The translations under genes were made by a program, and so were the position numbers. Shown here piece after piece: positions 51,555 through 61,701 of a stretch of DNA of 64,000 bases. Source of the stretch: SAR86 cluster bacterium SAR86A (GTDB lineage: Bacteria; Pseudomonadota; Gammaproteobacteria; Magnimaribacterales; D2472); contig JH611156.1 of the NCBI GenBank assembly GCA_000252525.1, forward strand, positions 183,381 through 247,380, written 5' to 3'. The notes under the pieces were generated by a model. It was not told where the DNA came from. It saw only the letters and a list, made by a program, of their open reading frames with translations, and searched no databases. The stretch's first letter is position 1, and each line of letters begins with the position of its first letter.

Positions 51555-52652
51555 ATGGACGCTCAAGAATTAAAAGCTACTCTCTTAGATTTAAAATCAA
51601 GACTTGAAGATATAAAAGTTAATGTTTTTCAGATTGAAGATAAGAAGAAAAGACTTGAAGAAATTGAAAATGAACTTTCACAGGAAAAGGTTTGGTCTGA
51701 TTTGGAGTTATCGCAAAAATTAAGTAAAGAGAAAACTAATTTACAAAAAATTATAAGTAAATACCAAACAGTTGATCAAAAAGTTTCTGATTCAGAGGTT
51801 TTAATTGATATTTCAATTGAAGAGAAAGATGATTCAGCCATTAAGGAGGTTAATCAGGAAGTGCTTGAAATTTTTGAGTTAGTAGAAGATTTTGAGTTTA
51901 GTAGAATGTTTAATAAAAAAATGGATGGTTCTTCAGCCTTTATAGAAATTCAAGCTGGTTCTGGTGGAACAGAGGCTCAAGATTGGGCTGAAATGCTTAT
52001 GAGAATGTATTCAAAATGGGCTGAAAGCAGAGGGTTTAATATTAAAGTGGTAGAAATATCTCACGGAGATGTGGCTGGGATAAAGTCTGCCTCTATCTAT
52101 GTTGATGGAGATCATGCTTACGGATGGCTAAGAACTGAAACTGGAATTCATAGATTGGTGAGAAAATCACCATTTGATTCTGGAAATAGAAGACATACTT
52201 CGTTTGCATCAGTTTTTATATCTCCTGAAGTTGATGACTCAATAGAGATTAATATTAATAAAGCAGATATTAGAACAGATACTTATAGAGCTTCAGGTGC
52301 TGGAGGCCAACATGTAAATAAAACAGATTCTGCTGTGAGGCTTACTCATATTCCAACGGGTCTTGTAGCTCAATCGCAAAGTGATAGATCTCAGCACAAA
52401 AATAAAGAAAATGCTTTAAAACAATTAAAATCTAAGCTTTACGAGTTAGAATTACAGAAACAAAATGAAGAACAACAAATGCTTGAAGATAGTAAGTCAG
52501 ATATAGGATGGGGTAGCCAAATCAGATCCTATGTATTAGATCAATCTAGAATAAAAGATTTAAGAACTAATCATGAAACAGGTAACACTCAGGCCGTTCT
52601 AAATGGAGATTTAGATGATTTTATGAAATCATCTCTTAAAGCAGGCATATAA
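51555..52652 (+). CDS. prfB: Peptide chain release factor 2, no programmed frameshift
   Basis: Recognises UGA and UAA and releases the peptide, 365 residues (E. coli 365). SPF anticodon-like tripeptide in [11 protein letters not shown] and GGQ in [10 protein letters not shown]. The region where E. coli has the in-frame UGA and +1 shift (after codon 25) is continuous here ([16 protein letters not shown]), with no internal stop, so the protein is read in one frame. It directly precedes lysS, the usual pair. Confidence 0.97.
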   Translation: MDAQELKATLLDLKSRLEDIKVNVFQIEDKKKRLEEIENELSQEKVWSDLELSQKLSKEKTNLQKIISKYQTVDQKVSDSEVLIDISIEEKDDSAIKEVNQEVLEIFELVEDFEFSRMFNKKMDGSSAFIEIQAGSGGTEAQDWAEMLMRMYSKWAESRGFNIKVVEISHGDVAGIKSASIYVDGDHAYGWLRTETGIHRLVRKSPFDSGNRRHTSFASVFISPEVDDSIEININKADIRTDTYRASGAGGQHVNKTDSAVRLTHIPTGLVAQSQSDRSQHKNKENALKQLKSKLYELELQKQNEEQQMLEDSKSDIGWGSQIRSYVLDQSRIKDLRTNHETGNTQAVLNGDLDDFMKSSLKAGI

Positions 52653-54143
52653 ATGGATAAAGAAAATTTAAGTGGAGAAAAAGCTCTCATAGAAGAGAGA
52701 AGAAAAAAACTTGAGCAACTTAGAGATAAGGGAGATGCTTATGGTAATTCTTTTAAACCTAAAAACAATGCAAGCAAACTTCATGAGGAATATGGAGTTT
52801 TTTCAAAGGAAGATCTAGAAAAAAAAGACATTAAAAATATTTCAGTAGCTGGTCGAATTGTGCTTAAAAGGGTGATGGGTAATGCAAGCTTTGCAACGCT
52901 TAGAGATTCTTCAGGAGATATTCAAATATATGTAACTAAAAACAATGTTGATGAGTCAGTTTATGAGGATTTTAAGACTTGGGATCTAGGAGATATTGTT
53001 GGTGTATCAGGTTCTCTGTTTAGAACAAAAACAGATGAGTTAACCATAGATGTATGGGATCTAGAAATGATTACAAAATCATTACGGCCTATGCCTGAGA
53101 AGTTTAAAGGCCTAACTGACATAGAGGCTAGATATAGGCAAAGGTATCTTGATTTAATGACTAACAATGAAACGAAAGAAGTTTTTGTTAAAAGAACCAA
53201 AATTATTGATTCGATGAGAAAAAAAATGAATGAGTGTGGTTACTTAGAAGTAGAAACACCAATGATGCATCCTTTAGCTGGCGGCGCAGTAGCTAGACCA
53301 TTTGTGACTCAACACAATGCACTAGGACAGGATTTGTATTTAAGAATAGCTCCAGAACTATATTTAAAAAGACTTTTAGTAGGTGGTTTTGATAGAGTAT
53401 TTGAAATTAATAGAAGTTTCAGAAATGAAGGCTTATCAACTAAACATAATCCAGAATTTACAATGATGGAGTGGTATCAAGCATATGCGAGCATGCAAGA
53501 TCAAATGGATTTAACTAAAGAAATTATCACAAATGCTGCAGATGCTGCTGGATGCAAATCAAAAATACAATGGGGAGATTTAGAAATAAATTTAGATAAT
53601 TTCAAACAATCCACTCTTTCAGATTTAATATTAGATTTTAATTCTGAACTATCAAAAGATGACTTGAGTAATCAGAAAAAGCTTGAAAAAATTCTTAAAG
53701 ATAAAAAAGTAAAAATTGAAAAAAATTGGGGCATTGGAAGGATTCTTCTTGAGGTTTTTGAAGAGACAGTAGAAGACCAATTAATTGATCCAACATTTGT
53801 AACAGAGTATCCAGTAGAAGTCTCTCCATTATCAAGACGCAATGAAACTAATCCAGATTATGCTGATAGGTTTGAATTATTCATTGGAGGAAAAGAATTT
53901 GCTAATGGTTTCTGTGAACTAAATGATCCTGATGATCAGGCATCTAGATTTGAAGATCAGGTTGCTGCAAAAGACTCCGGTGATAAAGAAGCAATGGATT
54001 ATGACCATGACTATATAACTGCTCTGGAACATGGAATGCCTCCAGCAGTTGGAGTTGGGATGGGAGTTGATAGATTGGTGATGCTACTCACAAATCAATC
54101 GTCAATAAGAGACGTTTTATTATTTCCTCAACTCAAATCGTAA
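52653..54143 (+). CDS. lysS: Lysyl-tRNA synthetase (class II)
   Basis: 496 residues (E. coli 505). N-terminal OB-fold anticodon domain (SVAGRIVLKRVMGNASFATL at about 65-84), motif 2 FEINRSFRNEGLSTKHNPEFT, motif 3 GVGMGVDRLVML near the C terminus. Starts immediately after the prfB stop. The convergent unknown gene ends nine bases beyond. Confidence 0.97.
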   Translation: MDKENLSGEKALIEERRKKLEQLRDKGDAYGNSFKPKNNASKLHEEYGVFSKEDLEKKDIKNISVAGRIVLKRVMGNASFATLRDSSGDIQIYVTKNNVDESVYEDFKTWDLGDIVGVSGSLFRTKTDELTIDVWDLEMITKSLRPMPEKFKGLTDIEARYRQRYLDLMTNNETKEVFVKRTKIIDSMRKKMNECGYLEVETPMMHPLAGGAVARPFVTQHNALGQDLYLRIAPELYLKRLLVGGFDRVFEINRSFRNEGLSTKHNPEFTMMEWYQAYASMQDQMDLTKEIITNAADAAGCKSKIQWGDLEINLDNFKQSTLSDLILDFNSELSKDDLSNQKKLEKILKDKKVKIEKNWGIGRILLEVFEETVEDQLIDPTFVTEYPVEVSPLSRRNETNPDYADRFELFIGGKEFANGFCELNDPDDQASRFEDQVAAKDSGDKEAMDYDHDYITALEHGMPPAVGVGMGVDRLVMLLTNQSSIRDVLLFPQLKS

Positions 54144-54151
54144 GGAAATTA

Positions 54152-54613
54152 TTACCATCTAAATTTATCAAAATTTTCAGGATTTGCCCAACCCTTAGGA
54201 TTATTCCAAGTTCTTTTATTATTGTAAGTTTTGAGATTATATGAAAAACATTTTAATCCATTACTCTTATCAAGCAATTCAGTCTCAAATCCAAGTTTTA
54301 ACATAGTTTCATTAATTAAATTGTTATTTTTAAAATTTGTAAAGATAGCAATTTTGTGACTTATTAAATTTTTAATCATGCCAATGTAGGGTTCTGATGT
54401 CTGAATATCATCTAGAATTATGAATAGATCAAAATTTTCATTTGATATCTGCTCTATATCTGGCCCAATTTGCAGAGATTGAATATTTAATTTTTCAATT
54501 CTTTTAACAAGTTTTGAAATATCTCGTGTGGTATTTACAAAAATAGTATTAGGATTTTCATCCTCAATAATATTACTTAGGTAACTGTATAGAATTTTTT
54601 CTTTTTTTATCAT
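54152..54613 (-). CDS. Uncharacterised protein (possibly DUF6231-like) downstream of mdh
   Basis: 153 residues, no signal peptide or membrane segment. The pattern looks like a small alpha/beta fold (TIFVNTT, LQIGPDI, FDLFIILDD, KIAIFTN). The C terminus WNNPKGWANPENFDKFRW reminds me of DUF6231 of gammaproteobacteria, recalled from memory. LFIILDDIQ suggests a Rossmann-like half. It overlaps mdh by 4 bases and is probably cotranslated with it. Function unknown. Confidence 0.65.
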   Translation of the reverse strand: MIKKEKILYSYLSNIIEDENPNTIFVNTTRDISKLVKRIEKLNIQSLQIGPDIEQISNENFDLFIILDDIQTSEPYIGMIKNLISHKIAIFTNFKNNNLINETMLKLGFETELLDKSNGLKCFSYNLKTYNNKRTWNNPKGWANPENFDKFRW

Positions 54614-55608
54614 TGCATAAGATGTTTCACAGCTTCTCTTTCTGAAAGAAGCTCATCTATAGATATTTGAAACTTATTTTTTGCAAACTCTGATAAAGAG
54701 ATATCTCTTTTTATTTCTATTGAACCATCTTCTAAGGTCATTAAAGGATAGCCGCATATAATTCCCTTAGGCACATCATATGAACCATCACTTGCTATAG
54801 CTGCACTAAAGCAATCGCCAGGGTCTGTTGGATTCTCACAAGCAATTACAGTATCTATTGCAGCTTTTGCAGCAGATGTAGCAGAGGAGGCGCCTCTTGC
54901 ATCAATTACTGCCTTTCCTCTTTGTTGAACTTTTGGAATGAAATCAGATTCTACCCAATTGATATCATTTATTACTGAACTGCCTAATTCTCCTAATATT
55001 TGAACATTTTCTGAATCTGGATACATCGTAGGACTATGATTTCCCCAAATAATCATATTTTTAATATCAGAAACATTATTATTTGTTTTCTTTGCAAGAA
55101 TTGATTTTGCTCTATTAGCGTCGAGCATTGTCATAGCCATCCAAAGTTGGCTATCATTATTTGCTGCATGTTTTCCAATAAATGCATTTGTATTGGCAGG
55201 ATTACCAACTACTAAAATCTTAGCATTCTTCTTCCCATATCTTCCAATCGCTATACCTTGGTCAACAAAAATACCACCGTTAATACTTAAAAGATCTGAT
55301 CTTTCTTCAATCTTTTTACCGTTATAAACAATTCCTCTCGGAATACTCCCTACTAATAAAAACCAATCGGCGTCTTTAGAGGCTTCTTCAAAGTTATCTG
55401 TATAAGTAACCTCACCCATGTTTGGAAAATATGAGTCTTCTAACTCCATTACTAAACCTTCTAACTTATCAACTACTTGAGGAATTTCAACCAATGCAAG
55501 ATTGACAATCTTATCTCCAAATGTCTTACCATCTACAAGTCTTGGTATTAAAGAATATGCGATTTGACCCGCTGCTCCGGTAACAACAACTTTTATAGAT
55601 TTGCTCAT
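54610..55608 (-). CDS. mdh: Malate dehydrogenase (cytosolic-type)
   Basis: Interconverts malate and oxaloacetate with NAD, completing the TCA steps encoded at 16879-27649. 332 residues of the MDH type 2 (GAAGQIAYSL at 11-20) rather than the E. coli mitochondrial-like type. VVGNPANTNA, catalytic histidine in IWGNHSPTMYPD, and the DANRA substrate loop are visible. Ribosome site GAGGAT precedes the ATG; a TATAAT on this strand (55642-55637) may be its -10. Confidence 0.96.
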   Translation of the reverse strand: MSKSIKVVVTGAAGQIAYSLIPRLVDGKTFGDKIVNLALVEIPQVVDKLEGLVMELEDSYFPNMGEVTYTDNFEEASKDADWFLLVGSIPRGIVYNGKKIEERSDLLSINGGIFVDQGIAIGRYGKKNAKILVVGNPANTNAFIGKHAANNDSQLWMAMTMLDANRAKSILAKKTNNNVSDIKNMIIWGNHSPTMYPDSENVQILGELGSSVINDINWVESDFIPKVQQRGKAVIDARGASSATSAAKAAIDTVIACENPTDPGDCFSAAIASDGSYDVPKGIICGYPLMTLEDGSIEIKRDISLSEFAKNKFQISIDELLSEREAVKHLMQ

Positions 55609-55753
55609 TAATTATCCTCAAAAAAAATGATAGTACATTATATTCTTAAATTGATTTGTAATCCTCAATTTTATAACGTAGTAAATGAGTTTTTTTTTGA
55701 TTAAAATAACTTCAATTCTTATTCAATGTTAGAAAAATATTTTGGAGAAAACT

Positions 55754-56653
55754 ATGACAATTAGATTCGATGACAAGGTTGCAATCGTTACAGGTGCTGG
55801 AGGCGGTATTGGTAAAGAGCATGCTCTTGAGCTTGCAAGACGTGGAGCCAAAGTTGTTGTTAACGATCTTGGCGGAACGGTAGATGGAAGTGGTGCAAGT
55901 GACGCTGCAAATGAAGTTGTTGATCTAATAAAATCTGAGGGTGGTGAAGCAATTGCTAATGGTGCAAGTGTCACAGACTTAGATGCTGTAAAAGCAATGG
56001 TGAATCAAGCTATGGATGAATGGGGGAGAATAGATATATTAGTTAATAATGCTGGTATTTTAAGAGATAAAAGCTTCCATAAAGTTACTTTAGAAGATTT
56101 TAATCTTGTAATGGATGTGCACTTTCAAGGAAGTTTAAATTGCACCCATACTGTATTTCCAATTATGCGTGAGCAAGAATATGGAAGAATTGTTTTTACT
56201 AGTTCATCAAGTGGCGTATTTGGTAATTTTGGCCAAACAAATTATGGTTCAGCAAAAATGGCAATGATAGGGCTTATGAATACTTTAAAATTAGAAGGAC
56301 AAAATAAGAATGTCTTTACTAATTCAATTACGCCTGTTGCCTATACCAGAATGACAGAAGGCTTAATTCCTGAAGACTTTGGTAAAAACCTTCAACCAGA
56401 ATTTGTTACACCTGCAGTAATATATTTAGCAAGTGAGAATGCTCCAAATGGAGTAATAATGGCTGCAGGTGCTGGTGTTTTTTCAAGGATATTTATTCAT
56501 GAAACAATGGGTATTTCTCTTGGTATGGGAGAAGATATGACTCCAGAAAATATACAGGCCAGTTGGGATAAAATATCTGATATGGAAGACGCTCGTGCTC
56601 TTCAAAACGGAGGCGAGCAGACTCTAAAATTCTTTGAACTTATAAATAAGTAA
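55754..56653 (+). CDS. SDR-family dehydrogenase, (3R)-hydroxyacyl-CoA dehydrogenase-like
   Basis: 299 residues from ATG 55754, which has ribosome site GGAGA five bases before it; an in-frame TTG at 55742 is less likely. NAD motif TGAGGGIG at about 14-21, NNAG at about 94, catalytic Ser (SSSS...), YGSAK (Tyr-x-x-x-Lys) at about 162-166. Sequence FDDKVAIVTGAGGGIGKEHALELARRG with NDLGG and RIDILVNNAGILRDKSF is typical of the dehydrogenase part of peroxisomal-type multifunctional enzyme 2. Probably acts in fatty acid or steroid-like substrate oxidation; substrate unproven. Confidence 0.85.
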   Translation: MTIRFDDKVAIVTGAGGGIGKEHALELARRGAKVVVNDLGGTVDGSGASDAANEVVDLIKSEGGEAIANGASVTDLDAVKAMVNQAMDEWGRIDILVNNAGILRDKSFHKVTLEDFNLVMDVHFQGSLNCTHTVFPIMREQEYGRIVFTSSSSGVFGNFGQTNYGSAKMAMIGLMNTLKLEGQNKNVFTNSITPVAYTRMTEGLIPEDFGKNLQPEFVTPAVIYLASENAPNGVIMAAGAGVFSRIFIHETMGISLGMGEDMTPENIQASWDKISDMEDARALQNGGEQTLKFFELINK

Positions 56654-56655
56654 AT

Positions 56656-57267
56656 TTATGCTGAAAAGCTTGGTCTAGAACCAATATCATTTGTATATCT
56701 TGATAGATTTTCATAATCTTCAATATTAATTTTGTTTAATCTAACCAGAAACTGTAAAGATGTAACTGCTTGTATGTCCGCGTATGAGAACTTGTTGCAT
56801 GCTATAAAGTCTTTGCCATCCATAACACTGTCATAATATTTCATTGATTTAAGAGCTAACTCTCTTTGTGCCAGACCAAATTCATTATTTTGATCTTCAA
56901 GAGCGCTCATGTGAGGGTGGGTATGCCTAAAACCATGCATTAGAGGCATCATAAGCTCAAATGAGATACGTGAGTACCACATTTCAATCTGAGCTATTTC
57001 ATCAGGATTAGTTCCAAAAAGATTTGGCTCGGGATTTAGGCACTCTAAATACCTACATATTGCAGTTGTTTCAAGTATTACCTCTCCATCGTCAAGAACT
57101 AGAGCAGGAATACGAGAATTGGGCGCAATTTCTTTGTATTCAGGAGTTTTATGCTCCATTTTTCCAATATCAAGGTTCTCAACTTCAATATTTTCAATGC
57201 CTTTTTCAGCTATGAAGATAAGAACCTTTCTTGGACTTGGAGCAACTGGGCTTGAATATAGCTTCAA
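56656..57267 (-). CDS. Glutathione S-transferase family protein
   Basis: 203 residues: thioredoxin-like N-terminal domain (MKLYSSPVAPSPRKVLIFIAEKG, with cis-proline in NSRIPALVLDDG and ETTAICRYLE) and an all-helical C-terminal domain. The N-terminal Ser/Pro cluster stands at the catalytic position. It does not look like the RNA-polymerase-associated SspA. It lies three bases after nrdB on the same strand and may be cotranscribed. Substrate unknown. Confidence 0.85.
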   Translation of the reverse strand: MKLYSSPVAPSPRKVLIFIAEKGIENIEVENLDIGKMEHKTPEYKEIAPNSRIPALVLDDGEVILETTAICRYLECLNPEPNLFGTNPDEIAQIEMWYSRISFELMMPLMHGFRHTHPHMSALEDQNNEFGLAQRELALKSMKYYDSVMDGKDFIACNKFSYADIQAVTSLQFLVRLNKINIEDYENLSRYTNDIGSRPSFSA

Positions 57268-57270
57268 GAT

Positions 57271-58548
57271 TTATTCCCAGTTTAGTGCGCCACCAACTTG
57301 ATATTCGGTTACTCTTGTTTCAAAGAAGTTCTTCTCTTTTCGTAAATCTATAATTTCAGACATCCAAGGAAACGGGTTTGTAACACCTGTAAACTCTTCA
57401 TCAAGACCTAATTGAGTTAATCTTCTATTGGCAATGAATTTAAGATATTCTTCCATCATTGCAGCGTTCATTCCAAGAACACCTCTTGGCATTGTATCCC
57501 TTGCGTACTGTATTTCTAATTCAGTACCCTCAAGGATCATTTGTGCTGCATCAGATTTCATTTGATCATCCCATAGATGAGGATTTTCTATTTTGATCTG
57601 GTTGATAACGTCAATGCCAAAGTTAACGTGCATAGACTCATCTCTTAAAATATATTGAAACTGTTCTGCTGTTCCGGTCATTTTATTCCTTCTTCCCATA
57701 GAAAGTATTTGAGTAAATCCACAATAAAAGAATATTCCTTCAAGAACACAGTAAAAAGCAATTAGATTTTTAAGAAGTTGCTTGTCTGATTCAACTGTTC
57801 CTGTCTTAAAATCTGGATCAGAAATTTCCTGTGTATATTTAAGCCCCCAGGAGGCTTTTCTAGCAACGCAAGGCACTTCTCTATACATGTTAAAGATTTC
57901 ACCTTCATCCATTCCCAGAGACTCTATACAGTATTGATACGCATGGGTATGAATAGCTTCTTCAAGACTTTGTCTTAATATATATTGCCTACATTCTGGG
58001 TTAGTAATTAATCTATATAAAGCAAGAACTAAATTATTAGCAACAAGAGAGTCAGCTGTAGAGAAAAATCCAAGATTTCTTTTAACAATAACTCTTTCAT
58101 CTTCTGTAAGCCCATCTTCAGATTTCCATAAGACAATATCGTTTGTCATATTAATTTCTTGCGGCATCCAATGGTTAGCACTACCGTCTAAATATTTTTG
58201 CCATGCCCAGTCGTATTTGAATGGTACAAGCTGATTAAGGTCAGCTTTGCAATTAATCATCATTTTTTGATCAACCTGAACTCTGCCAGCATTAGCCATC
58301 ATTTCATCAAGCTCTTCATTGCCAGCTGTTTCATCTAACGCATTCACAGCTTTTCTCGCTGCTTCTGCTCTAGATCCTTCGCCAATGTTCGTATTGGCTT
58401 GTGGTGTTTCTTCTTTTACAGCTTGTTGAGTCACTGATTTTTCCTCAGCTACTGCTTCAGCTGTTTTCTTAACAACTTCATTGTCTATCTGAGGTGATGA
58501 TTGAGGAGTTGTATTGTCCTCTTTTCCATAGTCGTCCCAATTTAACAT
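57271..58548 (-). CDS. nrdB: Class Ia ribonucleotide reductase beta subunit
   Basis: Supplies the diferric-tyrosyl radical for NrdA, 425 residues. ATG at 58548 has ribosome site AGGAG and the family start [11 protein letters not shown]; a longer open frame into nrdA is not used. A low-complexity extension of about 90 residues precedes the core ([19 protein letters not shown]), as in Pseudomonas-type NrdB. Metal/radical region [12 protein letters not shown] and [10 protein letters not shown]; the C terminus [10 protein letters not shown] is the NrdA-docking tail. Confidence 0.96.
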   Translation of the reverse strand: MLNWDDYGKEDNTTPQSSPQIDNEVVKKTAEAVAEEKSVTQQAVKEETPQANTNIGEGSRAEAARKAVNALDETAGNEELDEMMANAGRVQVDQKMMINCKADLNQLVPFKYDWAWQKYLDGSANHWMPQEINMTNDIVLWKSEDGLTEDERVIVKRNLGFFSTADSLVANNLVLALYRLITNPECRQYILRQSLEEAIHTHAYQYCIESLGMDEGEIFNMYREVPCVARKASWGLKYTQEISDPDFKTGTVESDKQLLKNLIAFYCVLEGIFFYCGFTQILSMGRRNKMTGTAEQFQYILRDESMHVNFGIDVINQIKIENPHLWDDQMKSDAAQMILEGTELEIQYARDTMPRGVLGMNAAMMEEYLKFIANRRLTQLGLDEEFTGVTNPFPWMSEIIDLRKEKNFFETRVTEYQVGGALNWE

Positions 58549-58564
58549 ATTATTTCTCCTTAGT

Positions 58565-61438
58565 TTATTGACATGCCTCGCAATCTGGATCATCCAGAGA
58601 GCAGGCTGTTGGAACTGGAGCAGGTGCTCCTAATTCTTGCGCAGCTGGCTGTGAAACTTCAGAGCTCACTGCATTTAATTTTCCCTGTTGTACGGTTGAT
58701 TTTTCTGTTGATGTAGCTGCTATCGATCTTAGATAATAGGTTGTTTTTAGACCAGAATACCATGCCATTCTATAAGTAATATCTAGCTTTTTACCATCAG
58801 CATTTCCAATATATAAGTTTAATGATTGAGCTTGATCAATCCATTTTTGTCTTCTGCTTGCAGATTCTACGATGTATTTTGGCTCAACTTCGAAAGCTGT
58901 TGAAAATAATTTCTTAACATCATCAGGTATTCTGGATATTTCTGAGAGACTGCCTTCAAAATATTTCAGATCATTAATCATTACGTCATCCCATAAATCA
59001 AGTTCTTTTAGCTTTCTTACTAAATGGGGATTAACAATAGTGAATTCTCCTGATAAGTTCGATTTAACGTATAAGTTTTGGTAAGTTGGCTCAATCGATT
59101 GAGTTACTCCAGTAATGTTAGATATTGTAGCTGTTGGAGCAATAGCCATGACGTTTGAATTTCTCATTCCATCTTTGATTACTTTTTTTCGAAGTGTTTC
59201 CCAATCTAGCGTCTCAGATCTATCAACGTTAAGGTATTCACTACCTCTGTTTTCTGAAAGTATGTCGATAGAGTCTTTAGGTAATATTCCTTTACTCCAG
59301 AGAGAGCCTTCGAATGACTCGTATGCTCCTCTTTCCTTTGCAAGTTCAGTAGATGCATATATTGCACTATAACTTATAAGCTCCATGCTTCTATCTGCAA
59401 ATTCTACTGCCTCATCACTGCAGTATGGAATATCTTGGAGGTAAAGTGCGTCTTGAAAGCCCATTAGGCCTAAACCTATTGGTCTGTGTTTAAAATTCGA
59501 GTTTTTAGCAGTATCTACTGAGTAATAGTTAATGTTAATTACATTATCTAGCATTCTTATTGCTGTAGAGACAGTTTGTTTAACTTTTTCTTCATCTAAA
59601 CTTCCATCCTTCATATGATTAGCAAGATTCACAGACCCTAGATTACAGACAGCAATTTCTTTATCAGCACTTGTGTTCAAAGTAATTTCTGTACAAAGAT
59701 TAGACGAATGAACAACACCTGAATGTTGCTGAGGCGACCTTAAATTACATGAATCCTTAAAAGTTATCCATGGGTGGCCAGTTTCAAAAAGCATTGTGAG
59801 CATTTTTCTCCACAACTCTTTTGCTGGAATTGATTTGAATTGATTCATTTCTCCTTTTTTTGCTTTATCTTCGTATTCTTCATACTTTTCTTCAAAAGCT
59901 TTTCCAACCAAATCATGAAGTTCTGGTGCCTCACCAGGAGAAAACAAAGTCCAGTTTTCGTCTTGTTCGACTCTTTTCATAAATAAATCTGGCACCCAGT
60001 TTGCTGTATTCATATCATGCGTTCTTCTTCTTTCATCTCCAGTATTTTTTCTGAGCTCAAGAAATTCCTCTATGTCTAAGTGCCATGTTTCAAGGTAGCC
60101 ACACATTGCACCTTTTCTTTTACCGCCTTGATTTACTGCAACAGCTGTGTCATTTGCTACTTTAAGGAATGGAACAACGCCTTGACTCTTTCCATTAGTT
60201 CCTTTTATATATGAATTCATTGCTCTTACAGGAGTCCAGTCATTTCCGAGACCACCAGCCCATTTTGAAAGCAATGCATTATCTTTCATGGCTGAAAATA
60301 TTCCGTCTAAGTCATCAGGAATAGTTGTGAGGTAACAGGATGATAGTTGAGGTCTTTTAGTTCCAGAATTGAAAAGAGTAGGCGTTGAACTCATATAGTC
60401 AAAACTTGATAAAAGTCTATAAAATTCTATCGCTCTATCTTCTCTATTTTCTTCTTCCAATGCCAAACCCATTGAAACTCTCATGAAAAATACTTGAGGT
60501 AGCTCATACCTAACATCATCGCAGTGAATAAAATACCTATCGTATAGAGTCTGGAGACCAAGATATGTGAATTGGTTGTCTCTTGTGTGGTCAATCGCTT
60601 GTGATAGCTTGTCTAGATCAAAAGTTTTTAGCTCAGGATTAAGAATATCTAACTCAATTCCTTTATCGATATATGCTTTAAATGCTTCTGGATAGTATTT
60701 CTCCATTTCTTGATATGTTGACTCTTCAGCAATATTTAAAAAATTAAGCGCCTCACTTCTTATTTGGTCCATTAGTATTCTTGCAGTTACGTAGGAATAA
60801 TTAGGTTCTTTTTCAACTTTGGTTCTTGCTGACATGACAAGACTTGTTCTCATGTCGGCTATAGATACGCCGTCATATAGATTTTTTAGCGCTTCGTCTA
60901 AAACCTCGTTTATTGATACTTCATCAAGATTCTCACATGCATCGCTTATAAGTCCTGCAACTTTTTCAACATCAAGTGGGACGACTGTTCCATCGCTCTT
61001 TGTTATATTAATACTTGGTGTATCGGGCAGCTCAATCTCAAGTTTTTCTTTTTTTCTTTCCTGAGTTCTTTCAGCTCTGTATAAAATGTAGGATTTTGCT
61101 ACATCTAATTCTTCTGATCTCATTAATTGAAGCTCTACCTGATCTTGTATTTCTTCTATATGCAATGTTCCGCCTGACGGCATCCTTCTTTGAAAAACTT
61201 CAACGACATTTTCAGTAAGCTGATTAACTTTTTTATGAATTCTTTCACTTGCAGCAGCATTACCAGACTCAGTGGCCAAAAATGCTTTTGTTATTGCAAC
61301 TTTTATTTTATCGTCTTCAAATGCAACGACTTTACCATTTCTTTTAATTACTCTTAACTTGCCTGGTGCTGTTGTTTCAATATCTTTGATATTTTGTTGA
61401 TTATTCTCAACTTGTTTTTCTTGTTGTTGTACTTCCAT
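58565..61438 (-). CDS. nrdA: Class Ia ribonucleotide reductase alpha subunit with two ATP-cones
   Basis: Reduces ribonucleoside diphosphates, 957 residues. Two ATP-cone regulatory domains in tandem (about 26-130, [19 protein letters not shown]; about 140-235, [19 protein letters not shown]), then the catalytic barrel with [22 protein letters not shown] and the tyrosine pair region TYQNLY. Redox-shuttle cysteines lie in the last 12 residues (C946, C953, C956). Double cones suggest oligomer-based dATP inhibition, as in Pseudomonas. Control region with NrdR and DnaA boxes lies upstream. Confidence 0.97.
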   Translation of the reverse strand: MEVQQQEKQVENNQQNIKDIETTAPGKLRVIKRNGKVVAFEDDKIKVAITKAFLATESGNAAASERIHKKVNQLTENVVEVFQRRMPSGGTLHIEEIQDQVELQLMRSEELDVAKSYILYRAERTQERKKEKLEIELPDTPSINITKSDGTVVPLDVEKVAGLISDACENLDEVSINEVLDEALKNLYDGVSIADMRTSLVMSARTKVEKEPNYSYVTARILMDQIRSEALNFLNIAEESTYQEMEKYYPEAFKAYIDKGIELDILNPELKTFDLDKLSQAIDHTRDNQFTYLGLQTLYDRYFIHCDDVRYELPQVFFMRVSMGLALEEENREDRAIEFYRLLSSFDYMSSTPTLFNSGTKRPQLSSCYLTTIPDDLDGIFSAMKDNALLSKWAGGLGNDWTPVRAMNSYIKGTNGKSQGVVPFLKVANDTAVAVNQGGKRKGAMCGYLETWHLDIEEFLELRKNTGDERRRTHDMNTANWVPDLFMKRVEQDENWTLFSPGEAPELHDLVGKAFEEKYEEYEDKAKKGEMNQFKSIPAKELWRKMLTMLFETGHPWITFKDSCNLRSPQQHSGVVHSSNLCTEITLNTSADKEIAVCNLGSVNLANHMKDGSLDEEKVKQTVSTAIRMLDNVININYYSVDTAKNSNFKHRPIGLGLMGFQDALYLQDIPYCSDEAVEFADRSMELISYSAIYASTELAKERGAYESFEGSLWSKGILPKDSIDILSENRGSEYLNVDRSETLDWETLRKKVIKDGMRNSNVMAIAPTATISNITGVTQSIEPTYQNLYVKSNLSGEFTIVNPHLVRKLKELDLWDDVMINDLKYFEGSLSEISRIPDDVKKLFSTAFEVEPKYIVESASRRQKWIDQAQSLNLYIGNADGKKLDITYRMAWYSGLKTTYYLRSIAATSTEKSTVQQGKLNAVSSEVSQPAAQELGAPAPVPTACSLDDPDCEACQ

Positions 61439-61550
61439 TTCTTACTTCTTGCCCACTAATACATAAACTAACATGAGTTTTTACTTTAATTTCATCTGGA
61501 AAAATTTAAGTGTGTCTGCAGTAACGGTAACTTTTTTCTCCTAAGGAGTA

Positions 61551-61577
61551 ATATACTAGTTGTGGACAAAGAATCAA
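61551..61577 (-). promoter_or_regulatory. Candidate nrdA promoter
   Basis: On the minus strand TTGATT (61577-61572) and TATATT (61556-61551) are 15 bases apart, giving a transcript leader of about 105 bases. The DnaA-like box 61561-61569 lies between the two hexamers and the NrdR boxes lie just upstream, a sensible layout for control, although the spacer is short. Confidence 0.4.
61561..61569 (-). promoter_or_regulatory. DnaA-like box (TTGTCCACA)
   Basis: TTGTCCACA on the minus strand differs at one position from the DnaA box TTATCCACA. It lies within the candidate nrdA promoter. In E. coli DnaA binds the nrdAB promoter, so the location is meaningful. Confidence 0.55.
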
Positions 61578-61585
61578 GTAAAAAA

Positions 61586-61601
61586 ACACAATATATTGTG
61601 A
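61586..61601 (-). promoter_or_regulatory. NrdR box 1
   Basis: ACACAATATATTGTGA contains a perfect 14-base palindrome (61587-61600) and fits the NrdR box consensus acaCwAtATaTwGtgt. Centre-to-centre distance to box 2 is 30 bases, about three helical turns. Confidence 0.88.
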
Positions 61602-61615
61602 CAATTTCATTTTTT

Positions 61616-61631
61616 TCCACTATATAGTGTA
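61616..61631 (-). promoter_or_regulatory. NrdR box 2
   Basis: TCCACTATATAGTGTA contains the perfect palindrome CACTATATAGTG (61618-61629) and fits the NrdR consensus core. With box 1 it forms the usual pair upstream of a ribonucleotide reductase operon, where NrdR with bound ATP/dATP represses. nrdR itself is not in the window. Confidence 0.85.
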
Positions 61632-61671
61632 TATATCGTGTTTTTTTGCTGTTGGAAATAAGTGTATAAAT

Positions 61672-61680
61672 TGTGGATAA
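61672..61680 (-). promoter_or_regulatory. DnaA box (TTATCCACA)
   Basis: A perfect consensus DnaA box on the minus strand, 21 bases before the glpK ATG and about 110 bases from the DnaA-like box. No cluster of further boxes or AT-rich unwinding element is seen, so this is regulatory rather than an origin. It would also cover the glpK transcription start region (TATAAA at 61665-61670). Confidence 0.6.
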
Positions 61681-61701
61681 TTATTAACTTGGAGTATTAA
61701 T

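Noticed and set aside
61561..61680. Replication origin suggested by DnaA boxes
   Set aside because: Only two boxes, no dnaA, dnaN, gidA or parAB neighbours and no repeated AT-rich unwinding element; nrd regulation explains them better.
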